Shown: positions 1 to 10,715, counted from the first letter of the stretch. The stretch is 64,000 nt of DNA from Pseudomonadota bacterium (GCA_021804785.1 JAJZGY010000002.1:1-64000), one strand, 5' to 3'. The notes: a model not told the origin generated them from the letters alone. Numbers and translations: made by a program.

Positions 1-2
1 GT

Positions 3-107
3 GGAGCCCAGGGTGTGGGAACCGCCACCACCAATGCCGTGGTCGCCTCCTCCATTCTCATTCTCGCGGCCAACTATCTGCTCACCTCATTGCTGTTCGT
101 ACGGTAA
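3..107 (+). CDS. mlaE: MlaE-type ABC transporter permease, C-terminal fragment (5' end outside window)
   Basis: Frame-3 translation GAQGVGTATTNAVVASSILILAANYLLTSLLFVR* ends 4 bp before the MlaF ATG; typical MlaE C-terminus. Confidence 0.75.
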   Translation, partial: GAQGVGTATTNAVVASSILILAANYLLTSLLFVR

Positions 108-111
108 ACTC

Positions 112-882
112 ATGACCCAGCCCAAAGTCGAGTTGCGTGGCGTCAAGAAGAGCTTTGGCAGCAAGGTGGTTCTCGATGGCATTGATCTTGTCTTGGGAAG
201 CGGAGAGAGCCTCGTCGTCATCGGCGGCTCGGGCACCGGCAAATCGGTCATGATCAAATGCGTGCTCGGCATCCTGCGCCCGGATGCAGGGCAGATTTTC
301 GTTGATGGCGAGGAGGTCACGCGGGTGCGCGGCCGTGCGCGCGACCACATGCTGAAACAGTTCGGCATGCTGTTCCAGGGAGCCGCCCTCTTCGACAGCC
401 TGCCGGTATGGGAAAACGTTGCCTTTGGCTTGATCCAGGGGCATGGCGTAAAGCGAAAGCAGGCCCGCGAGATTGCCATCGAGAAGCTGGCCAAGGTGGG
501 CTTGTCCTCCGATGTGGCCATGCTGTCACCCGCAGAACTGTCTGGGGGCATGCAGAAGCGTGTCGGTCTGGCCCGCGCGATTGCCGCCGATCCCAAGGTC
601 ATCTTCTTCGATGAACCGACCACCGGCCTTGATCCCATCATGGCCGATGTCATCAACGATCTGATCATTTCGACAGTCGAAGATCTCGGGGTCTCAACCC
701 TTTCCATCACCCATGACATGGCCAGCGCGCGCAAGATTTCCGACCGCATCGCCATGCTCTATCGGGGCAAGATCATCTGGCAGGGGGCAACCGAGCAGAT
801 CGACCACTCCGGCAATCCTTACGTGGAGCAGTTCATTCACGGCCGGGCCGAAGGTCCGATCCAGATGGAACTGCGACGCTAG
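112..882 (+). CDS. mlaF: ABC transporter ATP-binding protein, MlaF-type (phospholipid/organic solvent transport)
   Basis: Walker A GGSGTGKS, signature LSGGMQKRVGLARA, Walker B VIFFDEPTTGLDP; ATG at 112 (track ORF start is spurious). Confidence 0.88.
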   Translation: MTQPKVELRGVKKSFGSKVVLDGIDLVLGSGESLVVIGGSGTGKSVMIKCVLGILRPDAGQIFVDGEEVTRVRGRARDHMLKQFGMLFQGAALFDSLPVWENVAFGLIQGHGVKRKQAREIAIEKLAKVGLSSDVAMLSPAELSGGMQKRVGLARAIAADPKVIFFDEPTTGLDPIMADVINDLIISTVEDLGVSTLSITHDMASARKISDRIAMLYRGKIIWQGATEQIDHSGNPYVEQFIHGRAEGPIQMELRR

Positions 883-932
883 GCAACCCTGGGCACGCTG
901 CCAGTCCCCTCATCCGTGCTATAGCTTTGCCC

Positions 933-2294
933 ATGGCCAAACCGCTTTCCTTCACCTGTCAATCCTGCGGAGCTACGCATGCCAAATGGGCCGGGCGCTG
1001 CGATGCCTGTGGCGGCTGGAACACCATCATCGAAGAGGCCCCGATCATTCCCGCCGGTACTGCAGCAAGCCGTCGCAGCAGGGGGCGCCCCTTCGCCCTC
1101 GAGGACCTCACGTCGACCGATCAGGTCCCGGCCCGGCGCATCAGCGGCATCGGTGAATTCGATCGCGTCTGCGGCGGCGGTCTGGTACCGGGCTCGGCGC
1201 TGCTTGTCGGCGGGGATCCCGGTGTTGGCAAATCCACCCTCATTCTTCAGGTTCTGGCGGCCTACGCGCGCGCCAAGGGAGCTGCTGTCTATATTTCTGG
1301 AGAAGAGGCGATGGGCCAGGTCCGCCTGCGGGCCGCCCGCATGGGCCTCGCCGAAGCCCCTGTGGCATTGGGCGCAGCGACCTGCATCGAGGACATCCTG
1401 GCCACCCTCGAGCGTGGCCCCCCTCCCGGCATTCTGGCGATTGATTCGATCCAGACCATCTGGACCTCGGCCCTTGAGGCCGCGCCCGGAACCATTGCCC
1501 AGGTGCGCACGGCAAGCTTTGATCTCGTGCGCTATGCCAAGTCTAGCGGCGCCGCCCTGCTGCTGATCGGCCACGTCACCAAAGAGGGACAGATCGCCGG
1601 GCCCAAGGCCGTCGAACATCTCGTTGACGCCGTACTCTATTTTGAGGGCGAGCGCGGCCATCATTTTCGTGTCCTGCGCAGCGTCAAGAACCGGTTCGGA
1701 GCAACCGACGAGATCGGTGTGTTCGACATGACCGGCCGCGGGCTGGAACAGGTCGCCAATCCCTCGGCCATGTTTTTAGGTGACCGCCTGGGAAACGCTC
1801 CCGGGGCAAGCGTGTTCGCCGGTCTCGAAGGCAGTCGACCGGTGCTCGTTGAATTCCAGTCGCTGGTCGCCCCCCCAAGCTATGGCACACCACGGCGCGC
1901 CGTCGTGGGTTGGGACTCAGCCCGGCTCGCCATGCTCTTAGCAGTGCTTGATGCCCGCGCCGGACTATCGATCACGGGCCATGACGTCTATCTGAACGTG
2001 GCTGGCGGCCTCAAAATCGGCGAACCGGCCGCCGACCTGGCAGCGGCAGCGGCGCTGATCTCCGGGTTCAGCGCCATAGCATTGCCCAAAGACGCGGTAT
2101 TTTTTGGTGAAATCAGCCTTTCAGGCGACATTCGGCCAACCCCGCAGCCTGAACTTCGCCTCAAGGAGGCCCTCAAACTGGGCTTTACAACTGCCGTGGT
2201 ACCGCCGGGCATCAAGGCCGAGATTCCCAATCTGACACTCAAACACATTACCGATGTCGCGGAACTTGCGGCCTTCGTGACCACCCTGCGCTGA
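933..2294 (+). CDS. radA: DNA repair protein RadA/Sms
   Basis: N-terminal zinc motif CQSCGATHAKWAGRCDACG, Walker A GGDPGVGKST, KNRFGATDEIGVF motif, Lon-like C-terminus. Confidence 0.95.
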   Translation: MAKPLSFTCQSCGATHAKWAGRCDACGGWNTIIEEAPIIPAGTAASRRSRGRPFALEDLTSTDQVPARRISGIGEFDRVCGGGLVPGSALLVGGDPGVGKSTLILQVLAAYARAKGAAVYISGEEAMGQVRLRAARMGLAEAPVALGAATCIEDILATLERGPPPGILAIDSIQTIWTSALEAAPGTIAQVRTASFDLVRYAKSSGAALLLIGHVTKEGQIAGPKAVEHLVDAVLYFEGERGHHFRVLRSVKNRFGATDEIGVFDMTGRGLEQVANPSAMFLGDRLGNAPGASVFAGLEGSRPVLVEFQSLVAPPSYGTPRRAVVGWDSARLAMLLAVLDARAGLSITGHDVYLNVAGGLKIGEPAADLAAAAALISGFSAIALPKDAVFFGEISLSGDIRPTPQPELRLKEALKLGFTTAVVPPGIKAEIPNLTLKHITDVAELAAFVTTLR

Positions 2295-2320
2295 AGGAAA
2301 ATCATGCTAAACTCGAATCA

Positions 2321-3001
2321 ATGGCCGCATCCGGTTTGAATTTTTTCGACATGGTGGTTCTCGCCGTGATTGCGATCTCGGCGGTCTATGCCCTTTTGCG
2401 GGGCTTTGTTCGGGAATCCCTGTCGGTCCTTGCCTGGGTCGGCGCCGGCGCCGCCGCGGTGTTTTTCGGACCGTGGCTGGCCCATCGCCTGCATGGCACC
2501 CTTGAGGGCTGGCCAGCCCTGGTCGTCGGCTATGGTGGCGTCTTTCTGGCCGTCGTCATTCCCCTCAGCTTCGTCAGCCACTATCTCGGCCGCACAGTAC
2601 AGCAATCCCCCATTGGCATGGTGGACCGGCTCCTCGGTGCGGTTTTCGGGGTAGCACGCGGGGTCGCCCTGATCGCCGTCTGCTATCTTCTGTTTTCATT
2701 CGCGGTGCCAAAGGCTCGGCAGCCCAACTGGATGACCGACGCCCGCCTCATGCCCCTGATCCAAGCTTCCAGCCATATCCTTTGGGCGCTGGTGCCCAAC
2801 CCGCGTTTGGCCCGTCACAATGGTCTTGAGCAGGTTCAGGCCGTACTGGGCGAAATCGGGCAGAAACGGGGCGATGGAACCTCTACCTCCCCCCAGCAAG
2901 GGGGCCTCGCGACCAAAAGACCTCAAGTCAGCTATAGCGCCAAGGAGCGCGAAGCATTAGACAGGCTCCTCGAGGGCAATGGCAGCGGAAAGCAACCATG
3001 A
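2321..3001 (+). CDS. cvpA: CvpA family protein
   Basis: Multi-TM, N-terminal NFFDMVVLAVIAISAVYALLRGFVRESLS; immediately upstream of purF as in many bacteria. Confidence 0.88.
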   Translation: MAASGLNFFDMVVLAVIAISAVYALLRGFVRESLSVLAWVGAGAAAVFFGPWLAHRLHGTLEGWPALVVGYGGVFLAVVIPLSFVSHYLGRTVQQSPIGMVDRLLGAVFGVARGVALIAVCYLLFSFAVPKARQPNWMTDARLMPLIQASSHILWALVPNPRLARHNGLEQVQAVLGEIGQKRGDGTSTSPQQGGLATKRPQVSYSAKEREALDRLLEGNGSGKQP

Positions 3002-4470
3002 GCGGCCCATCCCGGCACGATCTTGCGGATGAGATTGACGACGACAGACTGCACGAAGAGTGCGGCGTGTTTGGCATCTTCGGCCATATCGACGCTGGTC
3101 CTTTAACCGTCCTCGGCCTTCATGCCTTGCAGCATCGCGGCCAGGAAGCCGCCGGTATCGTCACCTATGACGGAACGCAATTCATCGCCGAGCGACATGC
3201 TGGCCTCGTCGGCGATATTTTCGATGAAAGCAGCGGCCACGTCGAAACCCTCAAGGGGGAGTATGCCGTCGGCCACAATCGCTACTCCACAACCGGCGGC
3301 TCGACGGTGCGCAACATTCAGCCGATCTTCGCCGATCTGGCTGGCGGCGGCATCGCCCTCGCCCATAATGGCAATCTCACCAATGCCCGGATCCTGCGTA
3401 ATCGCCTGACCCGCGAAGGGGCGATTTTTCAGTCGACCTCCGATACCGAGACCATCGTGCATCTGGTAGCGCGCAGCACCGGCAGCATGGTCGATCGGCT
3501 GGTCGATGCCCTCAAGCAGGTCGAAGGCGCCTATTCCCTGGTTGCGCTGACCGCCAAGAAACTGATCGGTGTGCGGGACCCCCATGGTGTCCGCCCCCTG
3601 GTACTGGGCGATCTGGACGGAGCCTTCATACTGACCTCCGAAACCTGTGCCCTGGATATCATCGGTGCCCGCTTTGTGCGCGACATCAACCCCGGAGAGC
3701 TCGTCGTCATTACCCAGGATGGACTTCAGAGTTTCTTTCCGTTCACCCCCGCACCCCGCCGTTTCTGCGTGTTTGAGTACGTCTATTTTTCGCGCCCCGA
3801 TTCCAACGTCGAGGGTCGCAATGTCTACGATGCCCGCAAGGCCATCGGTGAGGAACTGGCCCGGGAAAGCCCGGCCAATGCCGATATCGTCATCCCCGTC
3901 CCCGATTCCGGTGTACCGGCAGCTCTCGGCTATGCTTTGGCCTCGGGGCTGCCTTTTGAGCTTGGCATCATTCGCAATCATTATGTGGGGCGGACCTTCA
4001 TCGCCCCCTCTGACCGCATTCGTCACCTGAGCGTAAGGCTCAAGCACAACCCCAACCGCGCCCAACTCAAGGGCAAGCGGGTGGTCCTCGTCGATGATTC
4101 CATCGTCCGGGGCACTACTTCCAAGAAGATCGTCCAGATGGTGCGCGATGCCGGAGCGGCGGAGGTGCATTTTCGTATCGCTTCGCCTCCTACCACGCAC
4201 TCCTGTTTCTACGGGGTGGACACACCCAACTCCGAAGATCTGCTGGCCCACAAGATGGATGTCGAGGGCATGCGCCGCTATATCGGCGCCGACACCCTCG
4301 CCTTTGTATCGATGGATGGTCTTTACCGTGCGGTCGGCGAACCAGGACGTCGCCGCGAGCAGCCCCAGTTCTGCGACGCCTGCTTCTCCGGCGACTATCC
4401 GATTGAGCTCGCAGACAAGAACGGCGGAGAAAGCGGGCGCCAACTCTCGCTGCTCGCCGAAGTCGCGTGA
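2998..4470 (+). CDS. purF: Amidophosphoribosyltransferase
   Basis: EECGVFGIFG N-terminal Ntn glutaminase, LQHRGQEAAGI, PRPP motif VVLVDDSIVRGTTS. Confidence 0.97.
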   Translation: MSGPSRHDLADEIDDDRLHEECGVFGIFGHIDAGPLTVLGLHALQHRGQEAAGIVTYDGTQFIAERHAGLVGDIFDESSGHVETLKGEYAVGHNRYSTTGGSTVRNIQPIFADLAGGGIALAHNGNLTNARILRNRLTREGAIFQSTSDTETIVHLVARSTGSMVDRLVDALKQVEGAYSLVALTAKKLIGVRDPHGVRPLVLGDLDGAFILTSETCALDIIGARFVRDINPGELVVITQDGLQSFFPFTPAPRRFCVFEYVYFSRPDSNVEGRNVYDARKAIGEELARESPANADIVIPVPDSGVPAALGYALASGLPFELGIIRNHYVGRTFIAPSDRIRHLSVRLKHNPNRAQLKGKRVVLVDDSIVRGTTSKKIVQMVRDAGAAEVHFRIASPPTTHSCFYGVDTPNSEDLLAHKMDVEGMRRYIGADTLAFVSMDGLYRAVGEPGRRREQPQFCDACFSGDYPIELADKNGGESGRQLSLLAEVA

Positions 4471-4544
4471 GCCCCTGCTTGCCATAGGTCCAAAGCCGCA
4501 CGCAGGGCACGCTGCTCAAAACCTGATCATGATGAAAGACTGAC

Positions 4545-5252
4545 ATGGCCCGTTTCAGCGACCGCATTGTTCTTGTCACTGGCGCTTCACGCGGCATCGG
4601 CCGCGCTGCCGCCCTTGGTCTTGCCAAGGAAGGCGCCCACGTGATCGCGCTGGCTCGCACCGTTGGCGCACTTGAAGAGCTCGATGACGAGATTGCGGCC
4701 CTGGGCGGCAGCTGCACGCTGGTACCGCTGGATCTTAAGGATTTTGCAGCTCTCGACCGGCTGGGAGGCTCGATCTATGAGCGCTGGGGCCATCTGGACG
4801 GTGTCCTTGCCAATGCCGGCGTGCTGGGCGTGCTAACCCCGCTCACTCACCTTGACCCGGAGACTTTGGCCGAAGCTATCGCCATCAACGTGACCGCCAA
4901 CTGGCGCCTCATCCGTTCGCTCGATCCGCTGCTGAAGGCCTCGGATTCAGGACGCGCAGTGTTCGTGACGAGTGCTGCGGCTCGCAAGAACCGGGCCTAT
5001 TGGGGCTGCTATGCCCTCACCAAGGCGGCGCTTGAATCCCTCGCTCTGACCTATGCGGACGAGTGCGATAACAGCAAGGTCCGCGTCAATCTCTTCAACC
5101 CAGGACCAATCCGCACGGCGATGCGCGCGCGGGCATTTCCCGGTGAAGACCCCAACAGTCTCAAACAGCCCGATGCCGTTGTTCCTGCTATCCTCGAACT
5201 TCTGGCGTCATCATGCCAGCTGAATGGCACACGACAGGACTTTGCCTCGTGA
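4545..5252 (+). CDS. SDR family NAD(P)-dependent oxidoreductase
   Basis: TGASRGIGRAAA Rossmann motif, NAG, YALTKAA active-site motif. Confidence 0.88.
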   Translation: MARFSDRIVLVTGASRGIGRAAALGLAKEGAHVIALARTVGALEELDDEIAALGGSCTLVPLDLKDFAALDRLGGSIYERWGHLDGVLANAGVLGVLTPLTHLDPETLAEAIAINVTANWRLIRSLDPLLKASDSGRAVFVTSAAARKNRAYWGCYALTKAALESLALTYADECDNSKVRVNLFNPGPIRTAMRARAFPGEDPNSLKQPDAVVPAILELLASSCQLNGTRQDFAS

Positions 5253-5288
5253 ACCCAAGTGGCGCGGTTGAGACCGAGCCCATAAATC

Positions 5289-6035
5289 TCAAACCTGCAT
5301 GCGCGCGAAGCTGCGGGCGGCCAGCAGCAGAAGAATGAATGACAGTGCGAGCGTTACAGAAAGATCCACGAGCAGTGAAAACTGTGAGTTCCCGGTCAGA
5401 AGCCTGCGCAGGGCATCGACGCCATAGGTTAGCGGATCCATCATGGCCAGCACGCGCATGGCCGACGCCACGCGGTCCAGCGGGAAGACCGCGCCGGAGA
5501 GGAAAAACATCGGCATCACCACAAAATTCATGACCAGCGGGTAGCCCTGCATATCCCGCATCAAGGTGCCCAGAAAGAGACCGAAGGCGGCAAATAGAAA
5601 GGCAAGACTGAGCCCGGCACCAACTGCCGCGATCACCCCCCACCAGTGTTCCGGGCGAAAGCCGAGCGCGATGGACAGGAGTAGCACCAAAAGTCCCTGC
5701 AAAGTCGAGGTCGTGGAGCCGCCGAGCACGCGTCCGAACATGATGGCCACGCGACTGACCGGTGCCACCAGCGTCTCCTTCAGAAAGCCAAACTGGCGAT
5801 CCCAGATCAGATCCATGCCCGAAAACACCGAGGTGAAAATGATACTCATCGCCATGATGCCCGGCGCCAGGAAGTTCAGGTAATTCCCAGCCCCCGCGGC
5901 CTGGAACACCCGTCCCAGACCAAAGCCGAGGGCGACGAAAAAGAGCAATGGCTGGCCCAATGAGGCGACGATGCGAGCAGGGCTTCGCCAATACCGCTTC
6001 AGCTGCCGCAGCCACATGACATAGATTGCGCCCAT
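5289..6035 (-). CDS. ABC-2 type transporter permease
   Basis: Six-TM ABC-2 protein; adjacent ATPase gene on the same strand. Confidence 0.85.
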   Translation of the reverse strand: MGAIYVMWLRQLKRYWRSPARIVASLGQPLLFFVALGFGLGRVFQAAGAGNYLNFLAPGIMAMSIIFTSVFSGMDLIWDRQFGFLKETLVAPVSRVAIMFGRVLGGSTTSTLQGLLVLLLSIALGFRPEHWWGVIAAVGAGLSLAFLFAAFGLFLGTLMRDMQGYPLVMNFVVMPMFFLSGAVFPLDRVASAMRVLAMMDPLTYGVDALRRLLTGNSQFSLLVDLSVTLALSFILLLLAARSFARMQV

Positions 6036-6037
6036 GG

Positions 6038-6835
6038 CTAGCGTCTCCAGGCTTTGCGCAGATTGCGCATGCGTTCGAGGCCGCCATCGTCTCCCTCGCG
6101 GATCTCATGGCCCGTGAGCGTGAGAAACGCCTGTTCCAACGACTGGCTGTTAGTCTGCGCACAGAGTTCCTGCGCAGTGCCCATGGCCACGATCGCGCCA
6201 TGGTCGATGATGGCAATGTGGCGAGCAACACGCTCAGCTTCTTCCATGTAGTGCGTGGTAAAGAAAACTGTGGTGCCCTGACGTGCATTGAGTTCCTGCA
6301 GATAGGACCACATGTGGTTGCGCGTCTGCGGATCGAGGCCGAGGGTCGGTTCGTCAAGAAAGATGATCCGCGGCTCGTGAAGCAGTCCACGGGCAATCTC
6401 CAGCCGCCGCTTCATGCCGCCGGAAAACTCCCGCACCAGGCTGTCGCGACGATCGTAAAGTTCGACAAACGCAAGCAAGGTGTCGATGCGCTGCCGCCGC
6501 TCTGCCTTCGCGACCCCGTAAAGAATGCCGTGAAACTCCATGTTCTCGAAAGCGGTTAGGTCATCGTCAAGGCTTGAATCCTGGAACACGATGCCGAACG
6601 AACGACGCACCGCATAGGACTGGGTAACCGGATCAAAGCCATTGACCCGCATCCGCCCCGAACTCGGTCGCAGGATGGTGGTCAGCATCTTGATTGTGGT
6701 CGACTTGCCAGCACCATTGGGTCCCAGAAAGGCAAATATATCTCCAGCCTCGACCCTGACCGTAACATCCTTGACCGCCATGACCTCGCCGAAGCGCTTG
6801 CACAGATGCTCGACTTCAATCACCGCAGCCATCAT
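6038..6835 (-). CDS. ABC transporter ATP-binding protein (drug/polyketide exporter type)
   Basis: Walker A LGPNGAGKSTT, EFSGGMKRRLEIARGL, FLDEPTLGLDPQTR. Confidence 0.9.
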   Translation of the reverse strand: MMAAVIEVEHLCKRFGEVMAVKDVTVRVEAGDIFAFLGPNGAGKSTTIKMLTTILRPSSGRMRVNGFDPVTQSYAVRRSFGIVFQDSSLDDDLTAFENMEFHGILYGVAKAERRQRIDTLLAFVELYDRRDSLVREFSGGMKRRLEIARGLLHEPRIIFLDEPTLGLDPQTRNHMWSYLQELNARQGTTVFFTTHYMEEAERVARHIAIIDHGAIVAMGTAQELCAQTNSQSLEQAFLTLTGHEIREGDDGGLERMRNLRKAWRR

Positions 6836-6837
6836 GC

Positions 6838-8184
6838 TTATCCGTCTGCAAAGGGATTTTTGGAGGTGCGCAACATAAAACGTATCGGGGTTCCCTCGAG
6901 CGCAAATGTCTCCCGCAAGCCATGCGCCAGAAAGCGCAGATAGCTTTCGGGGAGCGCCTTCAACTGCGTACCGAACAGGGCGAAACTGGGAGGACGCGCC
7001 TTAGGCTGGGTCATGTAGCGGATGCGCACGCGCCGGCCATGAATCGCCGGCGGAGGATGACGCGCGAGCGCCTGTTCGAGAAAGCGGTTCAGCTGGGCAG
7101 TTGTGACACGATGGTTCCAAGCCGCATCGGCCGCTTCGATCGCCGTCCCAAGCCGTTCCATACCCTCGCCAGTGCGCGCCGAAATGGCGACGAGAGGCGC
7201 GCCAGATACTTGGGGCAGCGCGGCATCAAGGCTTTGCCGGAATTCCTTCAGCTTGCCCTGAGGGTCGGAGAGCAGGTCCCACTTGTTGAGGGCAAAGACG
7301 ATGGCGCGCCCTTCGCGGGCGATCAGATCGGCAATCGAGAGATCCTGCTTTTCGAAAGGGTGGGTGGCATCCATGATCAGCACCACGCATTCGGCAAAGC
7401 GGATGGCCCCGAGGCTTGAGCCGACCGCGAGTTCCTCGAGCGTCTTACCGGCCACGCGCGCCTTCCTGCGCATACCCGCGGTGTCGTAGATCAGGACCGG
7501 GCGGCCTGCAATCTGCCAGGCCGCAGCGATGGCGTCGCGAGTGATCCCGGCTTCCGGTCCGGTGAGCGCCCGTTCGCTGCCAATCAGTCGATTGAACAAG
7601 CTCGACTTGCCAACATTGGGCCTGCCGACAAGTGCAATGCGCAGCGGCTTGATGGTGCCCTCAGAGACCTCCTCCTCATTCTCCTGCGGGGGGCGCGGCA
7701 AGAGCGCCTGCAATTGTTCGAAGAGTTCCCCCACCCCCAGACCGTGCTCGGCCGACACCGCAATGGGCTCGCCAAATCCCAGGCCGTAGGCTTCAGAAAA
7801 ACCTCCCTGCGAGGCGCGGCTCTCACATTTGTTGACGACCAGGATAATAGGCTTGCCGGAGCGGCGCAGGCTGAGAGCAATGGTTTCGTCTCCCGCCGTA
7901 ATCCCTTCGCGTCCATCAATCATGAAAAGACACACGTCCGCCTCTGCGATGGCCAGGCGCGACTGCAGCGTCATGCGCTGGGCCAGGCTGCCATCGGGGC
8001 CCATCTCAAATCCCGCAGTATCGACAAGACGCAGGGTCATGCCGTGGAGTTCGATCTCGGCCTCCTGGCGATCCCGGGTGACACCCGGGGTGTCATGCAC
8101 GATGGCAAGACGGCGTCCAGCGAGCCGGTTGAACAGTGTTGACTTGCCGACATTGGGCCGGCCGATGATGGCAACGCTCAGCAT
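6838..8184 (-). CDS. der: Ribosome biogenesis GTPase Der (double Era-like GTPase)
   Basis: Two GRPNVGKS(T/S)LFNR G-domains, C-terminal KH-like domain. Confidence 0.96.
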   Translation of the reverse strand: MLSVAIIGRPNVGKSTLFNRLAGRRLAIVHDTPGVTRDRQEAEIELHGMTLRLVDTAGFEMGPDGSLAQRMTLQSRLAIAEADVCLFMIDGREGITAGDETIALSLRRSGKPIILVVNKCESRASQGGFSEAYGLGFGEPIAVSAEHGLGVGELFEQLQALLPRPPQENEEEVSEGTIKPLRIALVGRPNVGKSSLFNRLIGSERALTGPEAGITRDAIAAAWQIAGRPVLIYDTAGMRRKARVAGKTLEELAVGSSLGAIRFAECVVLIMDATHPFEKQDLSIADLIAREGRAIVFALNKWDLLSDPQGKLKEFRQSLDAALPQVSGAPLVAISARTGEGMERLGTAIEAADAAWNHRVTTAQLNRFLEQALARHPPPAIHGRRVRIRYMTQPKARPPSFALFGTQLKALPESYLRFLAHGLRETFALEGTPIRFMLRTSKNPFADG

Positions 8185-8262
8185 GGCTACCTTGAGAGCC
8201 GGTGGCGCTCACATTGTCCAATTGGGGCATGAGCCCATGATTCATGTACGAAAGGGACTAGC

Positions 8263-9693
8263 TTAACGCAACGCCACGAGTTCTGCACCGCGGGTATAAA
8301 GATAGACCATCTGATTGGCGACAATCGGACTGATGGTTTCGCCATCCGGGATGGAGATCCGTCCCAGCACATGGCCACTATAGGGCGAGATCGATTCGGC
8401 ATGGCCGTCAGAGGAGGTGACGATGAGACGATTGGAAACCAGCACCGGACCCGCCCAGACGATTGGCCCTTCGTGGTTCTCGGGATCCTCCCACCGCGAA
8501 AAAGCATGCATCCACTTTACCTTACCCGTCTTGCGCTCAAGGCAGAGTAGCTGATTGCGGGTGGTCATCACGTAGAGAACGTCACCGGCAACCCAAGGGG
8601 TATAGATACCTGTGATATCCTTGGTCCACACCCGCTCTCCGGTGCTCAGCCTGATGGCAGCCATCAGGCCTGAATGGCTGATGGCAAAGACCATGTCGCG
8701 ATCAATCACCGGTTCGGCGGCGATGTCGTCGATCTCGCCCAGCGCAGTGATGCTGTGGAGCTTGGAAAGCGTGTCGGACCAAGCGACATGCCCATTGGTC
8801 ACACGAATGGCAAAGAGCTCCCCTGAGGTATAGGGCGCGATCACATATTCGTTGGCCACTGCCACGCTCGAGGACTTCAGGATCGAGGCATGTTCGGAGA
8901 TGCCCTCTTGGTCCCACAGCTCGTGGCCGTTCTTTTCGTTGAGCACATGCAGATGATTGTCGACCGAAGAAACGAAGACCCGCCCGCCATTGCCTACCGG
9001 AGCATTGATAAACGGCGTACCGATGTGAGTACGCCACAAGGTCTTGCCACTGGCCGGATCAAGCGCCAGAACGTCGCCAAAGCCGGTGGAGACAAAGATC
9101 TTTCCGTTGTCGGAACCAAGTCCCCCGCCATAGCCCTTAGTGGGGTCGACGCGGCTGTCACTTCCGATCAGACCGAAGGACAGTTCGCTGAGGATGCTCT
9201 GTTCGCCTCTAGGTGCCACTGACCGCTTCCACAGACGCCTGCCTGTGGTCGCGTTGAAGGCGTAAACGTGACTGGCGGAATCAAGTACGAAGATCCGCCC
9301 GCCAGTGACGATGGGCGGCGCGGTCAGGCGGGAATCGCTGTCTGAACCTTTGCCCGCCTCGTGCTCCCAGACCACTCTCAGTGGCCCCGATGCCATGAGG
9401 TGATACATGGCGTTGGTGGCGTAGCCTCCCGCTTCTGGCCAATCGTGATTGACGTAAGGCGCAGGAAGCACCACGGGGACCGATTTCAATTTCGGATCGG
9501 GACGCAGCTCATTGGCTTCGGTCAGAACCGGAATGCGCGTGCCCTTGAGGTTGGATTTGGTGGGCGTGCTGGCAAACCAGTGCGAAACCGCACCGAGACC
9601 AAGCTGATCCAGCGTGCCGCAAGCTCCCAGTGACAAAGCGAGGCCAAGACAAAGCGACAGGCGCCAGGTCCGACACAGCGTCGATGACTTCAT
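8263..9693 (-). CDS. bamB: PQQ-like beta-propeller lipoprotein, BamB-like
   Basis: Lipobox LALSLGACG, WD/PQQ-like repeats (LDSASHVYAFNATTGRRLWKR etc.); upstream of der. Confidence 0.8.
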   Translation of the reverse strand: MKSSTLCRTWRLSLCLGLALSLGACGTLDQLGLGAVSHWFASTPTKSNLKGTRIPVLTEANELRPDPKLKSVPVVLPAPYVNHDWPEAGGYATNAMYHLMASGPLRVVWEHEAGKGSDSDSRLTAPPIVTGGRIFVLDSASHVYAFNATTGRRLWKRSVAPRGEQSILSELSFGLIGSDSRVDPTKGYGGGLGSDNGKIFVSTGFGDVLALDPASGKTLWRTHIGTPFINAPVGNGGRVFVSSVDNHLHVLNEKNGHELWDQEGISEHASILKSSSVAVANEYVIAPYTSGELFAIRVTNGHVAWSDTLSKLHSITALGEIDDIAAEPVIDRDMVFAISHSGLMAAIRLSTGERVWTKDITGIYTPWVAGDVLYVMTTRNQLLCLERKTGKVKWMHAFSRWEDPENHEGPIVWAGPVLVSNRLIVTSSDGHAESISPYSGHVLGRISIPDGETISPIVANQMVYLYTRGAELVALR

Positions 9694-10484
9694 CGGTGAG
9701 CGTGGCCTCGACGTTGATGGGGCTTCGGATGGGTCGTAGCCGCCTTATGCCCGCTGGTCGCGGGTTTGGCGAGCGCCGGCGCAGTACCGGCCTTGGCTGC
9801 GGGAGGCGTGGCAGGCGGCGGCACCACACCATAGGCCTTGTCGCCCCCGGCATGGAGGAAAGTGGCCATAGCATTGGCGCGCTGACGCACTCCGATCGGA
9901 GCTTCGACATTGGCGGCCAAGGCCTGATATTCCTTCGCGGCGAGCGCAAATTTGCCGTCGCGATAATCGGCGTAGGCGAGAATTTCCCGGGCCATGAACC
10001 GCCAGGGGCTGGCAGCAGCGGTCAGAGGCGTCAGGAGCGCTTCAAGCTGCAGCCGCGGCATCGTATCGGCAAGCATCCAGCCCTCACGCAGCTTGGCAAC
10101 GGCGGCGAGGAGCGGATCATCGCCTGCTGCCACTTTCTTGTAGAGTTCGAGTGCATCGGCACGATGGCCGGCTGCCAGCAGCGCATCGGCATTGTGCAGG
10201 CGGGACACCACAGCATAGCCGGGCGGCGCCGTATCGGCGATCTTGGCGAAGGCCGTCGCCGCCTGTGCCGCATGGCCAGAAGCCATCAGCGCCTCGGCGG
10301 CCATGTAGGCCTGCGACGCCTTCAGGCTTGCGCGATGCTCGTAATAACGCCAGACCTGATAGCCTGCGGCCGCGAGGATGATGAGCGCCACCACAGCGAT
10401 GATATAATCGCCATAGCGCTTCCACAGCTGCGCATAACGCTCGCGGCGGACTTCCTCCTCGATTTCGCGGAAGATGTCGGACAC
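9690..10484 (-). CDS. YfgM-like tetratricopeptide/membrane-anchored protein (BamB-Der operon)
   Basis: N-terminal DIFREIEEEVRRERYAQLWKRYGDYIIAVVALIILAAAGYQVWRYY; overlaps bamB-like gene by 4 bp. Confidence 0.8.
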   Translation of the reverse strand: MSDIFREIEEEVRRERYAQLWKRYGDYIIAVVALIILAAAGYQVWRYYEHRASLKASQAYMAAEALMASGHAAQAATAFAKIADTAPPGYAVVSRLHNADALLAAGHRADALELYKKVAAGDDPLLAAVAKLREGWMLADTMPRLQLEALLTPLTAAASPWRFMAREILAYADYRDGKFALAAKEYQALAANVEAPIGVRQRANAMATFLHAGGDKAYGVVPPPATPPAAKAGTAPALAKPATSGHKAATTHPKPHQRRGHAHR

Positions 10485-10715
10485 CAGAAATTCCTTAGGC
10501 TGGGATCGACCGAAGCATCAGGACGCCACTCCCAAGTCTCCGACCAACGTCTTGACGGCGAAGGATGATTAGCGACTTGAGCGGCAATCCGCAACTCGCG
10601 ATATCGGGAACGGCGCCGCCTCGCCCGGCCCTGGCCGCGCCCCCGCTTTACCGGAAGTGGAATTTTTCAGCATAATATCTGCCCAAGCTGGGCTGGGCGC
10701 CGTGAAGGAGGCCAT

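Noticed and set aside
3103-4485. 460-aa ORF antisense to purF
   Set aside because: Opposite strand of an unambiguous purF; long antisense ORFs are expected in GC-rich DNA and the translation resembles no protein family
5188-6396. 402-aa minus-strand ORF over the ABC exporter genes
   Set aside because: Alternate frame of the ABC permease/ATPase genes; no recognisable domain
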